DNA of 64,000 nucleotides from an uncultured Oscillospiraceae bacterium (GTDB taxonomy: Bacteria > Bacillota > Clostridia > Oscillospirales > Oscillospiraceae). The translations under genes were made by a program, and so were the position numbers. Below, piece after piece: positions 43,942 to 52,308 of the stretch. The notes under the pieces were generated by a model. The model was given only the letters and a program-made list of their open reading frames with translations. It ran no database searches and had not been told where the DNA came from. How positions within the stretch are numbered: position 1 is the stretch's first letter; the number at the start of each line of letters is the position of its first letter. Location: the NCBI GenBank assembly GCA_944386985.1, contig CALXDD010000002.1:62001-126000 (forward strand), read 5' to 3'.

Positions 43942-45014
43942 ACCATTTTCAAAAGGTGGCGGACCGGCTGTCCGCCTATGAACTGGACGGTTTTCTGGTG
44001 CTCAGTGAGCCCAACCGCCTCTATGTGACGGGATTTCACTCCACCGCCGGCGCGGCTCTGGTAACCGGGAAGGGAAGCTGGTTTTTTACTGACAGCCGCT
44101 ATATCGAGGCAGCCCGCCGGAACATCTCTGATGCGGAGGTAGAGGAGAACACCTCCTCCCGGCCCACGCTCTCCCAGGTGGAGGATCTGATCCAAAGCCG
44201 GGGAATTCATCGGCTGGGCTATGAGGATGCCTACCTGACGGTGGCGGAACTGCGGCGGCTGGAGGCGAAGCTCGGCTGCGAGCTGGTGCCGGCCACGAAG
44301 CTGCTGCTGGAGCTGCGGGCGGTGAAGGACCAGGAGGAGATCCGGCAGGTGATCGCCGCCCAGCGCATCGCAGAGCGGGCGCTGGAGGAGACTTTGGAAT
44401 TTATCCGCCCGGGGAAGACCGAGCGGGAGATTGCCGCCTTCCTGCAGTACCGGATGCTTCTGGGGGGCGGGGAGAAGATGTCCTTTGACCCCATCGTGGT
44501 CAGCGGCCCCAACAGCAGTATGCCCCACGGAGTCCCCGGAGACCGCCCGGTAGGGGAGGGGGACTTCATTACCATGGACTTTGGCTGCGTGTGCGGAGGA
44601 TACTGCTCAGACATGACCCGCACTGTGGCGGTGGGTTATGTGACCGATGAGATGGAGCAGGTGTACCGGACGGTGCTGGAGGCCCAGCTGGCGGGGATTA
44701 ATGCGGCCCGGGCAGGCGTTACCGGCGCCGCAGTTCACAACGCCGCCGCCGAGGTGATCGGACAGGCGGGATACGGTCCCTATTTTGGTCATGCCTTCGG
44801 CCACAGCCTTGGGGTGGAGATCCATGAGTCTCCCAATGCCGCACCCTCCAACCGGGAACCCCTGCCCGCCGGGGCAGTGATCTCTGCGGAGCCTGGTATC
44901 TATCTGACTGGGCGATTCGGCGTGCGGATCGAGGATGTGTTGGTTCTGGAAGAGGGGAGATGCAGGGACATCACCCTGGCGGACAAGGAACTGCTCATTC
45001 TCCACACCGTCTGA
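43938..45014 (+). CDS. pepP: M24 family Xaa-Pro aminopeptidase / dipeptidase
   Basis: The 358-residue protein has the creatinase-type N-terminal domain and the pita-bread catalytic domain. Metal ligands are visible: D in ITMDFGC, D in CSDMTR, H in FGHAFGHSLG, E in ISAEPG and E in RIEDVL. It should cleave peptides with proline in second place. Aminopeptidase and prolidase forms cannot be told apart from sequence. The genes yqeG and pepP overlap by 4 nt. In many Firmicutes this gene lies before efp, which is not here. Confidence 0.88.
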   Translation: MNHFQKVADRLSAYELDGFLVLSEPNRLYVTGFHSTAGAALVTGKGSWFFTDSRYIEAARRNISDAEVEENTSSRPTLSQVEDLIQSRGIHRLGYEDAYLTVAELRRLEAKLGCELVPATKLLLELRAVKDQEEIRQVIAAQRIAERALEETLEFIRPGKTEREIAAFLQYRMLLGGGEKMSFDPIVVSGPNSSMPHGVPGDRPVGEGDFITMDFGCVCGGYCSDMTRTVAVGYVTDEMEQVYRTVLEAQLAGINAARAGVTGAAVHNAAAEVIGQAGYGPYFGHAFGHSLGVEIHESPNAAPSNREPLPAGAVISAEPGIYLTGRFGVRIEDVLVLEEGRCRDITLADKELLILHTV

Positions 45015-45023
45015 ATAATAGAG

Positions 45024-45061
45024 AAAAGTACCGCTGAACGTCTGTTCAGCGGTACTTTTTT
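45024..45061 (+). terminator. Terminator after pepP
   Basis: AAAAGTACCGCTGAAC, loop GTCT, and its exact complement (45024-45059), then further T residues. Confidence 0.95.
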
Positions 45062-45166
45062 GCCTAAAACAGGAAAATTCTGCGATATGCAGAGATGCGT
45101 GGATACTATACACGAGGAAATACAGATCGTAATACAACGTGAATATTGCCGCATATTTATCCAAAA

Positions 45167-45196
45167 GGCATAGACGGGGACAACCCATCATACAGT
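45167..45196 (+). promoter_or_regulatory. sigma-E-like sporulation promoter for the spoIIIA operon
   Basis: CATACAGT (45189-45196) matches the sigma-E -10 consensus CATACANT exactly, and GGCATAGA (45167-45174) at 14 nt spacing resembles its -35. There is no good sigma-A promoter here. The Bacillus spoIIIA operon is likewise sigma-E dependent. Confidence 0.7.
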
Positions 45197-45222
45197 GGAC
45201 TATCAACAACGGGAGGGATCAC

Positions 45223-46116
45223 ATGACCGGAGCATACGCAAGAGAGCGCTATGAGCAGGCCTGTCTGCTGCTGCCTCCGCCGCTCCGCCTGCAGGCGCTG
45301 GACGCGGCAAAAGAACTGGGGGAGACGGCGGAGGAGCTGCGGCTTCGCCGGGGGGAGCCGCTGATGCTGACCACCCCGGAGGGAGAGCGCGTCCTGCCGG
45401 GACCGGCGGTCACAGGGGAGGACTTAGAGCAGGTAGTGGACCAGGTGACGGACTGGTCCCGGTACACGGCGGCGGAGACCATCCGCCAGGGCTATCTCAC
45501 CGCCCGGGGCGGCTTTCGGGTGGGCCTCTGCGGCACCGCCGTGGTGGAGCAGGGGCAGATCCGGCAGATCGGGGACCTGTCTTCCCTGGCTATCCGCATT
45601 CCCCGGGAGAGCGTGGGGCTCTCCGCCCAGGTGCTGCCCCGTCTGATGGAGGGGGAGACCTTTCCCTCTACCCTGGTGATCTCCCCGCCTGGGGGCGGCA
45701 AGACCACCCTCCTCCGGGACATGGTCCGGTCCCTCTCGGACCATTACGGATTGCGCGTTGCCCTGGCCGATGAGCGTGGGGAGTTGGCGGCGGTCTATCA
45801 GGGACAGGCCCAGCTCAGCGTAGGACGGCATACCGACGTCATGGACGGCTGTCCCAAAGCCCTGGCCATCCCGGCGCTGCTGCGTGCCATGAACCCCCAG
45901 ATCATCGCCGTGGACGAGGTGGCATTGCCGGAGGATGTGGAGGCCATGGTCCGGGCCGCCCGGGGCGGTGCGGGGCTGCTGGCCACGGTCCACGGGGCAT
46001 CGGTGGAGGAGCTGCGGCAAAAGCCTCTGCTGCGGGAACTCTTCGAGGTCTTTTCCCGCGCTGTGGTGATCCGGCGGCAGGGGAGAGAGCGAGTGTACGA
46101 GGTGCATGGATTGTGA
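45223..46116 (+). CDS. spoIIIAA: Stage III sporulation protein AA (ATPase)
   Basis: SpoIIIAA is the type II/IV secretion-like ATPase of the SpoIIIA-SpoIIQ feeding-tube complex in the mother cell. The 297-residue product has EELRLRRGEPL near 30, GGFRVGLCGTAV, a Walker A SPPGGGKTTLL near 154 and the late VDEVALPEDVEA. The ATG at 45223 follows GGGAGG at 6 nt; an upstream in-frame ATG at 45139 would run through the promoter and is rejected. It begins the eight-gene spoIIIA operon. Confidence 0.94.
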   Translation: MTGAYARERYEQACLLLPPPLRLQALDAAKELGETAEELRLRRGEPLMLTTPEGERVLPGPAVTGEDLEQVVDQVTDWSRYTAAETIRQGYLTARGGFRVGLCGTAVVEQGQIRQIGDLSSLAIRIPRESVGLSAQVLPRLMEGETFPSTLVISPPGGGKTTLLRDMVRSLSDHYGLRVALADERGELAAVYQGQAQLSVGRHTDVMDGCPKALAIPALLRAMNPQIIAVDEVALPEDVEAMVRAARGGAGLLATVHGASVEELRQKPLLRELFEVFSRAVVIRRQGRERVYEVHGL

Positions 46117-46586
46117 AGGTTCTGGGAACGGCGCTGCTTCTCTGGGGGAGTCTGTGGGCCCGGCGGCTCCTGGCAAGCCGGAGGCGGCAGAAACTCCGCT
46201 GGGGGGAGGAGATGTGCCGGATGCTGGATGTCCTCTATCGGGGAATGGTCCACTTCCGCTGGCCTCTGCCGCGGATTTTGAAGGACTGCCAGGCGGAGAG
46301 CCGGGAGACGGCGGCGTTCTGGAGGATGCTTTTGGAGGGGCTGGGGCGACCCTTTCCCGCCCTGTGGCGGGATGCGGCGGCTTTGGCGCCGCCGGAGTTC
46401 CGACCCTGGCTTCTCTCCCTGGGGGATAGTCTCTCCGCCGGGGACCGGCCGGATCTCATCAATTTGACAAGGGAGGAAGTGTACCGCGCCGCCGGGGAGC
46501 TTCGGCGGCAGCAGCGGGAGAGGGACAGGCTGGAGACGGCGCTCTGTCTCGCTGCCTCGCTGATGACGGCGGCGGTACTGCTGTAG
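46113..46586 (+). CDS. spoIIIAB: Stage III sporulation protein AB
   Basis: SpoIIIAB resembles a GspF-type platform protein fragment of the feeding tube. The 157-residue product has an N-terminal membrane helix (GTALLLWGSLWARRLL), a helical middle with EEMCRMLDVLYRGM, and a C-terminal hydrophobic end (LCLAASLMTAAVLL). GTG is the likely start, overlapping the spoIIIAA stop (GTGA). Confidence 0.9.
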   Translation: MKVLGTALLLWGSLWARRLLASRRRQKLRWGEEMCRMLDVLYRGMVHFRWPLPRILKDCQAESRETAAFWRMLLEGLGRPFPALWRDAAALAPPEFRPWLLSLGDSLSAGDRPDLINLTREEVYRAAGELRRQQRERDRLETALCLAASLMTAAVLL

Positions 46587-46591
46587 ACGCC

Positions 46592-46786
46592 ATGGACATT
46601 GATCTTATTTTTAAAATCGCCGCCATCGGCATCATTGTGGCGGTGCTCAATCAGCTGCTGGTGCGGTCGGGACGGGAGGAGCAGGCCCTCATGACCACCC
46701 TGGCGGGGCTGGTGGTGGTGCTGATGATCTTAGTGCGGGAGATCAGCGACCTGTTCCAGCTCATCAAGACACTCTTTCAGTTCTGA
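46592..46786 (+). CDS. spoIIIAC: Stage III sporulation protein AC
   Basis: A 64-residue, two-helix membrane protein. It begins MDIDLIFKIAAIGIIVAVLN and ends in the second helix before FQLIKTLFQF, the typical SpoIIIAC length and pattern. It overlaps spoIIIAD by 1 nt. Confidence 0.92.
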   Translation: MDIDLIFKIAAIGIIVAVLNQLLVRSGREEQALMTTLAGLVVVLMILVREISDLFQLIKTLFQF

Positions 46787-47181
46787 TGGAGCTGGTAGCA
46801 AAGGCGGCGGTGATCTGCGTTGTGGTGGCACTCACCGCCCTGCTGCTGGAACGGGACACACCGGAGCTGGGGCTGCTGCTCACCCTGGCGGCGGTGGCGG
46901 CGGTAATGACCTACGCCCTGTCCTTCTACCAGCAGGTCCGGGAGATGCTGGAGGCCCTGATGGACCAGGCAGGCCTGGACAGTTCCCTTTTCGCGCCCAT
47001 TCTGAAGATCGTGGCCATCTCCCTCATTGCCCGGCTTGGCTCCGACGTGTGCAAGGACAGCGGCCATGGGGCTTTGGCTTCTCTGATGGACATGGCAGGA
47101 ACAGTGTGCGCCCTGCTGGCGGCCCAGCCTCTGCTGGAGCGGACCCTGGCGCTGCTGCTGGGTTGGGGAGGACAGGCATGA
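46786..47181 (+). CDS. spoIIIAD: Stage III sporulation protein AD
   Basis: A 131-residue membrane protein related to SpoIIIAC, with helices near 5-22, 27-48 and 60-85 and the motif FAPILKIVAISLIARLGSDVCKD. It overlaps spoIIIAC by 1 nt and spoIIIAE by 4 nt. Confidence 0.92.
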   Translation: MELVAKAAVICVVVALTALLLERDTPELGLLLTLAAVAAVMTYALSFYQQVREMLEALMDQAGLDSSLFAPILKIVAISLIARLGSDVCKDSGHGALASLMDMAGTVCALLAAQPLLERTLALLLGWGGQA

Positions 47182-48242
47182 GAAGATGGGTGATTGTAGG
47201 GTTCCTCTGCCTGGCGGTCCTGACGGTGTCCGTTCGGGCCTCCGTTTTGCCGGAGGAGCTGACAGGGGAGCTGCCGAGCCAGCTGCAGGAGGCAGCAGAC
47301 AGCGGAGACTGGCAGGATGGGATTCTCAGTCTCTGGGACAGTGTCCGGGATAGCCTTGGACAGTGGGTACGTCACGGTCTCTCCGGCGTGGCGGGGATGA
47401 TGGCGGTGCTGCTGCTGTGTGGCATCGGGGAACCCCTTTTGGAGACGGCGCCGGGAGGGAAAGGACTGCCTTACCTCACCATGGCGGGGGCTGCCGCCGT
47501 GGTCTCTCTGACAGCAGGGGAACTGGACCAGCTCATCGGCCTTGGGTCCGAGACCATTTTGGAATTGGACCAATTCTCCAAGGTGCTCCTGCCCACGCTG
47601 GCCACCGCCACCGCCTCAGCGGGGTTGGTGGGCACGGCGGCGGCCAAGCAGGTGGCCACCGTATTCTTCTGCGACATTCTCATCACGGTGATTCAGCGCC
47701 TGCTGCTGCCCTTCCTGTACCTCTATATCGGCGCCGCGGCGGCGGGGGCCATGCTGGGGGATGGGCGGCTGGAGTCCATCGCAAAGGCAATCAAGGCTGG
47801 GGTCAGCTGGTGCCTCAAGGGGATGCTGACCCTTTTTACCCTGTATCTCTCCGTTGCAGGGGTGATCTCAGGAGCCGCCGACGCGGCGGCGGTGAAGGTG
47901 ACAAAGACCGCTATTTCCAGCGCGGTTCCGGTGGCGGGCTCAGTGCTGGCGGGAGCGGCAGAGACCATGCTGGCGGGGGCCGGAGCGGTGAAGAACACTA
48001 TCGGCATCTTCGGTGTGCTGGCCATCGCCGCTATCTGCCTGCCGCCCTTCCTCCGCCTGGCGGTACAGTACCTTCTCTACAAGCTGGCGGCCTTCGCCGC
48101 CTCTACGGTGGCGTCTCCGGCTCTGGTGAAGCTCATCGACAGTCTGGGCTCCGCCTTCGGGCTGGTGCTGGGGATGGCGGGCAGCTGCGGACTGCTGTTG
48201 GCCATCTCCGTCCTATCTTCGATATTGGCGGTGAGTGTATGA
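47178..48242 (+). CDS. spoIIIAE: Stage III sporulation protein AE
   Basis: SpoIIIAE is the large multi-pass membrane subunit of the SpoIIIA complex. The 354-residue product has an N-terminal signal-like helix (WVIVGFLCLAVLTVSVRA) and then about seven or eight membrane helices, with the conserved DQFSKVLLPTLATATASAG near 132. The ATG at 47178 overlaps the spoIIIAD stop. Reading further upstream would only follow spoIIIAD in another frame. Confidence 0.93.
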   Translation: MRRWVIVGFLCLAVLTVSVRASVLPEELTGELPSQLQEAADSGDWQDGILSLWDSVRDSLGQWVRHGLSGVAGMMAVLLLCGIGEPLLETAPGGKGLPYLTMAGAAAVVSLTAGELDQLIGLGSETILELDQFSKVLLPTLATATASAGLVGTAAAKQVATVFFCDILITVIQRLLLPFLYLYIGAAAAGAMLGDGRLESIAKAIKAGVSWCLKGMLTLFTLYLSVAGVISGAADAAAVKVTKTAISSAVPVAGSVLAGAAETMLAGAGAVKNTIGIFGVLAIAAICLPPFLRLAVQYLLYKLAAFAASTVASPALVKLIDSLGSAFGLVLGMAGSCGLLLAISVLSSILAVSV

Positions 48243-48712
48243 TCGAATCTCTGCGGCAGTGGCTGGTGAGCCTGACGGCAGCGGCCATTCTTTTGGGGGC
48301 GGCGGAATCCCTGGTAACCCAGGGCAGTGTCCGGCGGGTGCTGCGCCTGGCAGGCGGTGTGGTGCTGATGATCCTGCTGCTGCGGCCCCTCAGCGGCATT
48401 GCCGGAAATCTTCCCCAGCTGTCCATAGACGGCTTCCGGCAGGAGACGGAGCAGCGGGAGGAGGAACTGAAAAAGCAGCAGGAGGAGGCTGTGGGAGGAC
48501 TCATAGAAAGCGAACTTGGCTCATATATATGGGACAAGGAGCAGAGCCTTGGCCTCGACTACCCGGTGTCGGTATCCACCCGGCCGGGGGCAGGAGGCGG
48601 ATCGGTGCCGGACCGCGTGTCCATCGACGGTCCCTTCCACCAGGAGCTCAGCGACTGGCTGACCACAGAGCTCGGCCTGGGGCCGGAATGTCAGATATGG
48701 CGGGAGGAGTAG
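48239..48712 (+). CDS. spoIIIAF: Stage III sporulation protein AF
   Basis: A 157-residue protein with two N-terminal membrane helices (about 10-28, 38-55), then a Glu/Gln/Lys-rich coiled segment and a soluble C-terminal ring-building-motif-like domain (YPVSVSTRPG and VSIDGP). It overlaps spoIIIAE by ATGA. Sequence conservation in this family is low; position secures the call. Confidence 0.88.
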   Translation: MIESLRQWLVSLTAAAILLGAAESLVTQGSVRRVLRLAGGVVLMILLLRPLSGIAGNLPQLSIDGFRQETEQREEELKKQQEEAVGGLIESELGSYIWDKEQSLGLDYPVSVSTRPGAGGGSVPDRVSIDGPFHQELSDWLTTELGLGPECQIWREE

Positions 48713-48715
48713 AGC

Positions 48716-49258
48716 GTGGAAGAGAAGCACAAGGGAAAGGCGCTGGCCCTGCTGCGGGCAGCAGGGAAGTACAAGGCGGTGCTGCTGGTGATCGCAGCCG
48801 GTGTGATCTGCCTCCTGTGGCCAAGCGGCGGAGGAGGTGAAAAGGAAGCAGACTTCACAGCAAAAGCATCCTCGGCGGACCAGGAACTTCAGCAGCTGGA
48901 GGCCATCCAAACGGAGATGGAGGAAATTTTGGGCCATATCCAAGGGGTGGGACAGCTTCAGCTGATGCTGACAGTGGATCGGGGGCGGGAGCAGGTCCTG
49001 GCAGGGGACACCACCCTCGCCTACAGCGGCCCCACCGCCTCGCCGGAGGACTACAGTCGCTCCTCGGAAACGGTGGTGCTGTCCGGCGACGGGGGCAGCG
49101 TGGTGGTGACCCAGGAGGTCTGGCCCAAGTTCCGGGGCGCCCTGGTGGTGTGCCAGGGCGCAGAGGACCCGGCGGTGCAGTTAGAGGTGATTGAAGCGGT
49201 CTCAGCGCTGACAGGGCTGGGGTCGGATAAAATTTCAGTGGTGACATGGGCAGAATAA
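48716..49258 (+). CDS. spoIIIAG: Stage III sporulation protein AG
   Basis: SpoIIIAG forms a large ring in the intermembrane space of the forespore. The 180-residue product has one membrane helix (about 20-36), a Gly/Lys/Ala linker and a ring-building-motif domain with VGQLQLMLTVDRG, SETVVLSGDGG and the conserved EVWPKFRGALVVCQGA. GTG at 48716 is the likely start, 3 nt after spoIIIAF. Confidence 0.9.
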   Translation: MEEKHKGKALALLRAAGKYKAVLLVIAAGVICLLWPSGGGGEKEADFTAKASSADQELQQLEAIQTEMEEILGHIQGVGQLQLMLTVDRGREQVLAGDTTLAYSGPTASPEDYSRSSETVVLSGDGGSVVVTQEVWPKFRGALVVCQGAEDPAVQLEVIEAVSALTGLGSDKISVVTWAE

Positions 49259-49274
49259 ATGAGGAGGATATGGG

Positions 49275-49859
49275 ATGAAACAGCTTTGGAAGAGGAATAT
49301 CGTGGCAGCCACCGTACTGCTCTTTGTGTGCGCGGCGGTCTATCTCAACTGGAAGTACGCCAGCGGCCTGCCGGACGGGGCCGCCACTGATGTGGGGCAG
49401 AAGATCTTAGGGGAATCCACTCTGGTCAGCGGCGGAGCTCAGACCGGTGAGGAGGAGAGCGGCGCTGGGGAGACCAGCGGTGTGGAGGAGACCTCCAGCG
49501 ACGCCGGGGACGACTATTTTGCCTCCGCCCGGCTCTCCCGTCAGCAGGCCAGGGACAGCGCCATCGCCCTTTTAAGGGAGGCGGCGGAGAGTGAGACAGC
49601 GGATGTGGCGGTGGCCAACGAGGCGGCGGAGACCATCCAGGTGCTGGCGGGCTACGCACTGGCGGAGGCCCAGATCGAAAACCTTGTCACCGCAAAGGGT
49701 TACAGCGAGTGTGTGGCCTTCATGGGAGACGGGGCCATCAGCGTAGTGGTGGAGAAGGAGGGAGGCCTCCAGGCGGAGGACGTGGCTAAGATCACAGAGA
49801 TCGTTTTGTCTGAGACAGATTACACCACAGACCAGATCACTGTGCTGGAGGCAAATTAG
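49275..49859 (+). CDS. spoIIIAH: Stage III sporulation protein AH
   Basis: SpoIIIAH docks with SpoIIQ across the intermembrane space. The 194-residue product has a membrane helix (about 9-27), a Glu/Ser/Gly-rich linker, and a YscJ/FliF-like domain with DDYFASARLSRQQARD near 76 and a C-terminal ETDYTTDQITVLEAN. It ends the spoIIIA operon; no clear terminator follows before the next promoter. Confidence 0.92.
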   Translation: MKQLWKRNIVAATVLLFVCAAVYLNWKYASGLPDGAATDVGQKILGESTLVSGGAQTGEEESGAGETSGVEETSSDAGDDYFASARLSRQQARDSAIALLREAAESETADVAVANEAAETIQVLAGYALAEAQIENLVTAKGYSECVAFMGDGAISVVVEKEGGLQAEDVAKITEIVLSETDYTTDQITVLEAN

Positions 49860-49862
49860 TGG

Positions 49863-49891
49863 TTGTCAACCGCCGGGGGTTGTGGTACAAT
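49863..49891 (+). promoter_or_regulatory. sigma-A promoter for the Asp23-nusB unit
   Basis: TTGTCA (49863-49868), 17-nt spacer and TACAAT (49886-49891), beginning 3 nt after the spoIIIAH stop, restore vegetative transcription after the sporulation operon. Confidence 0.85.
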
Positions 49892-49943
49892 GTGGAGGAT
49901 AGCAATACAAAAGAAACACCTGTTTAGAGGAGTGTCTGCTGAT

Positions 49944-50288
49944 ATGAACGAGAACAAGGAATATATCACCCATCCCGACGAACTGGGGACCATCCATATT
50001 TCCGAGGATGTGCTGGGCGCCATCGCAGCCTCCGCCGCCGGAGAGATCGAAGGTGTCAGCAGCCTGATGGGCTCCGGAATGGGGAAGAAGAACCCCACCC
50101 GGGGCGTGAAGATCTCCCTTCAGGACGATCAGGCTGTGGTGGATGTGTATGTCATGGTGCGCTATGGTCAGCCCATTCCCGAGGTGGCGGAAAAGATCCA
50201 GTCCGCGGTGGCAGGCGCTGTGGAGGCCATGGCCGGTTTCACTGTAAAGGCAGTGAACGTCCATGTGGGCGGCGTCAGCTTTGAGTAA
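49944..50288 (+). CDS. Asp23/Gls24 family envelope stress protein
   Basis: The 114-residue cytoplasmic protein has the Asp23 core: GTIHISEDVLGAIAASAAGE near 15-34, then ISLQDDQAVVDVYVMVRYG near 60 and a C-terminal VKAVNVHVGGVSF. In staphylococci Asp23 sits under the membrane and affects wall stress. ATG 49944 is used; GTG 49932 in frame is closer to GAGGAG and is an alternative adding 4 residues. It precedes nusB, its usual neighbour. Confidence 0.9.
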   Translation: MNENKEYITHPDELGTIHISEDVLGAIAASAAGEIEGVSSLMGSGMGKKNPTRGVKISLQDDQAVVDVYVMVRYGQPIPEVAEKIQSAVAGAVEAMAGFTVKAVNVHVGGVSFE

Positions 50289-50343
50289 GTATCCGCCCGT
50301 GCCCGGTAAGTAAATTCAAAAGAAACAGAAGGAACCTTCGTTT

Positions 50344-50793
50344 ATGGTCAGAAATACCGCCAGAGAAATCGCCATCCACCTCTCCTACCAGCTGAACTTT
50401 ACCCGGGAGGCCCCGGAGAAGCTGTTGGAGGAGTATTTGTCCCCTGAGCACTTCGCGGAGCTTGCGGAGGAGGATGAGTCGTATCGGGAGCTGCCCAATC
50501 CCAAGCAGCGCCAATACATCTCACGTCTGGTCACCGGCGTGGCTCAGCACCGCTCAGAGTTGGACGGCTATATAGAGAAATACGCTGTGGGCTGGAAATT
50601 TGCCCGGATTCCTATGGTGGCTGCCGCCATCATGCGGGTGGCCATGTATGAGATCTTGTATATGGACGACATTCCCAACGGCGTCGCCATCAACGAGGCG
50701 GTGGAGCTGGCAAAGAAGTACGAGAGCGACGAGGTCGTCAAGTTCATCAACGGAATTCTGGGCACCTTTGTCCAGAAGGAAGCCATCCATTGA
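50344..50793 (+). CDS. nusB: Transcription antitermination factor NusB
   Basis: NusB with NusE (S10) binds boxA in rRNA leaders. The all-helical 149-residue product has ARDREIAxH-type start (NTAREIAIHLSYQLN), a middle KYAVGWKFARIPMVAAAIMR near 79 and the conserved NGVAINEAVELAKKYESDE near 115 and FINGILGTF near the end. Length is normal. It ends at a hairpin before xseA. Confidence 0.96.
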   Translation: MVRNTAREIAIHLSYQLNFTREAPEKLLEEYLSPEHFAELAEEDESYRELPNPKQRQYISRLVTGVAQHRSELDGYIEKYAVGWKFARIPMVAAAIMRVAMYEILYMDDIPNGVAINEAVELAKKYESDEVVKFINGILGTFVQKEAIH

Positions 50794-50797
50794 GCAG

Positions 50798-50835
50798 GAG
50801 AGAGCGTACAAACAAAAGCTGTGCGCTCTCTTTTT
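50798..50835 (+). terminator. Hairpin after nusB
   Basis: GAGAGCG (50800-50806) pairs with CGCTCTC (50824-50830), then TTTTTCC and a second T-run. It is short, so termination is likely partial. Confidence 0.65.
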
Positions 50836-50869
50836 CCTTTTTTATTCCTGTTTTGGAAGGAGTGAAGCT

Positions 50870-52099
50870 ATGCAGCCGCGGATCTATGCTGTCTCCGAGG
50901 TCAACCAATACATCAAACAGGTGCTGGATGGGGACCCTATACTGGGGGAAATCTATGTCCGGGGAGAAATCTCCAATTATAAGCTCTATCCCTCCGGCCA
51001 CCACTACTTCACATTGAAGGACCCGGAGGGGGCCATCCGCTGCGTCATGTTCAAAGGACAGGCTATGCGCCTCCGCTTCCGGCCGGAAAACGGTATGAAG
51101 GTGATCGCCTTTGGACGGATCTCCGTCTTTCCCCGGGACGGGGCCTATCAGCTCTACTGCAATGAGCTCAGCGCTGACGGGATAGGGGATCTTCATGTGG
51201 CCTTCGAGCAGCTGAAGGAGAAGCTGTACCGGGAGGGGCTCTTCGATCCCGCTCACAAAAAGCCCCTGCCCAAATACCCCAGGCGTATCGCCATCATTAC
51301 CTCTGGAGCGGGGGCGGCGGTCCACGATATGATCCGCATCATTCGCCGGCGGTACCCCATTACGGAGGTCGCCCTTCTGCCGGTGCGGGTCCAGGGGGTG
51401 GAAGCGCCGCCGGAGATCGTGGGGGCCATCCGCTATGCCAATCGCTGGCGGGTGGGGGACCTTATCATCACCGGCCGGGGCGGCGGTTCCATCGAGGATC
51501 TGTGGGCCTTCAACGACGAGCGGGTGGCCCGGGCCATCTATGAGTCGAAACTTCCTGTCATCTCGGCGGTGGGCCACGAACCGGACGTCACCATCGCCGA
51601 CTTTGTGGCGGACGTCCGGGCGGCCACTCCCTCCCACGCGGCAGAGATCGCCGTGCCGGACATGGCAGAGCTGCTGGACAAGCTCCGCAGTGCCCGGGAC
51701 GCCATGGAGCGGTCGGAGAGCCGGCGGCTGGAGCTCTGCCGCCAGCGGCTCCAGGCCCTGGCGACAAAGCGGGCCATGACCGACCCCATGGCCTTTTTGC
51801 AGGATAAGCGGATGGTACTGGACTACGTTCAGCGGGGCCTTCTCCATGGAGGCGAGACACTGCTGATGGGGAGACGGCGGCGGCTGGGGGAGCTGGCCGC
51901 TGCAATAGACGCCCTCAGTCCCCTGAAGGTGCTGGGCCGGGGCTACGCCATGGTCACCAGCGAGGAGGGCGGTGTGGTCCGCTCAGCGTCCGAGGTGGAG
52001 AAGGACGAGAAGCTGTGGATCACTATGGGCGACGGCAGACTCCACTGCCGGGTAGAGGAGAAGGAGGAGTTCCAACATGGCACAGAAGAAAACCTTTGA
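50870..52099 (+). CDS. xseA: Exodeoxyribonuclease VII large subunit
   Basis: ExoVII degrades single-stranded DNA. The 409-residue product has an N-terminal OB fold (EIYVRGEISNYKLYPSGHHY near 26-45), the catalytic domain with PRRIAIITSGAGAAVHD near 134 and RGGGSIEDLWAFNDE near 203, HEPDVTIADFVADVRAATPS near 239 and coiled-coil. It starts at ATG 50870 after GGAAGGAG; the longer upstream frame overlaps nusB and is rejected. It overlaps xseB by 23 nt. FolD, often before xseA, is absent. Confidence 0.95.
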   Translation: MQPRIYAVSEVNQYIKQVLDGDPILGEIYVRGEISNYKLYPSGHHYFTLKDPEGAIRCVMFKGQAMRLRFRPENGMKVIAFGRISVFPRDGAYQLYCNELSADGIGDLHVAFEQLKEKLYREGLFDPAHKKPLPKYPRRIAIITSGAGAAVHDMIRIIRRRYPITEVALLPVRVQGVEAPPEIVGAIRYANRWRVGDLIITGRGGGSIEDLWAFNDERVARAIYESKLPVISAVGHEPDVTIADFVADVRAATPSHAAEIAVPDMAELLDKLRSARDAMERSESRRLELCRQRLQALATKRAMTDPMAFLQDKRMVLDYVQRGLLHGGETLLMGRRRRLGELAAAIDALSPLKVLGRGYAMVTSEEGGVVRSASEVEKDEKLWITMGDGRLHCRVEEKEEFQHGTEENL

Positions 52100-52307
52100 G
52101 GAGAGCATCACCCGTCTGGAGGAGATTGTATCCCTTTTGGAGAAGGGGGACGCCAAGCTGGCGGACTCCCTGGCCCTTTTTGAGGAGGGGACCAAGCTGG
52201 TGCAGGTGTGCACCAAGATGCTGGATGAGGCGGAGCTGAAGGTGGTGAAGCTCCGTAAGGGAAGTGACGGCGTTCCCGAGGAGCTGCCCTTCGCAGAGGA
52301 GGAATAA
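52077..52307 (+). CDS. xseB: Exodeoxyribonuclease VII small subunit
   Basis: The 76-residue helical-hairpin subunit of ExoVII begins MAQKKTFEESITRLEEIV and includes LEKGDAKLADSLALFEEGTKL, the family signature. It overlaps the end of xseA by 23 nt, with GGAGGAG inside xseA as ribosome site. Confidence 0.95.
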   Translation: MAQKKTFEESITRLEEIVSLLEKGDAKLADSLALFEEGTKLVQVCTKMLDEAELKVVKLRKGSDGVPEELPFAEEE

Positions 52308-52308
52308 C

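Noticed and set aside
46113-46429. Overlapping Gly/Ala-rich frame at 46106-46429
   Set aside because: It is in another frame over spoIIIAB, whose position and membrane pattern fit the operon.
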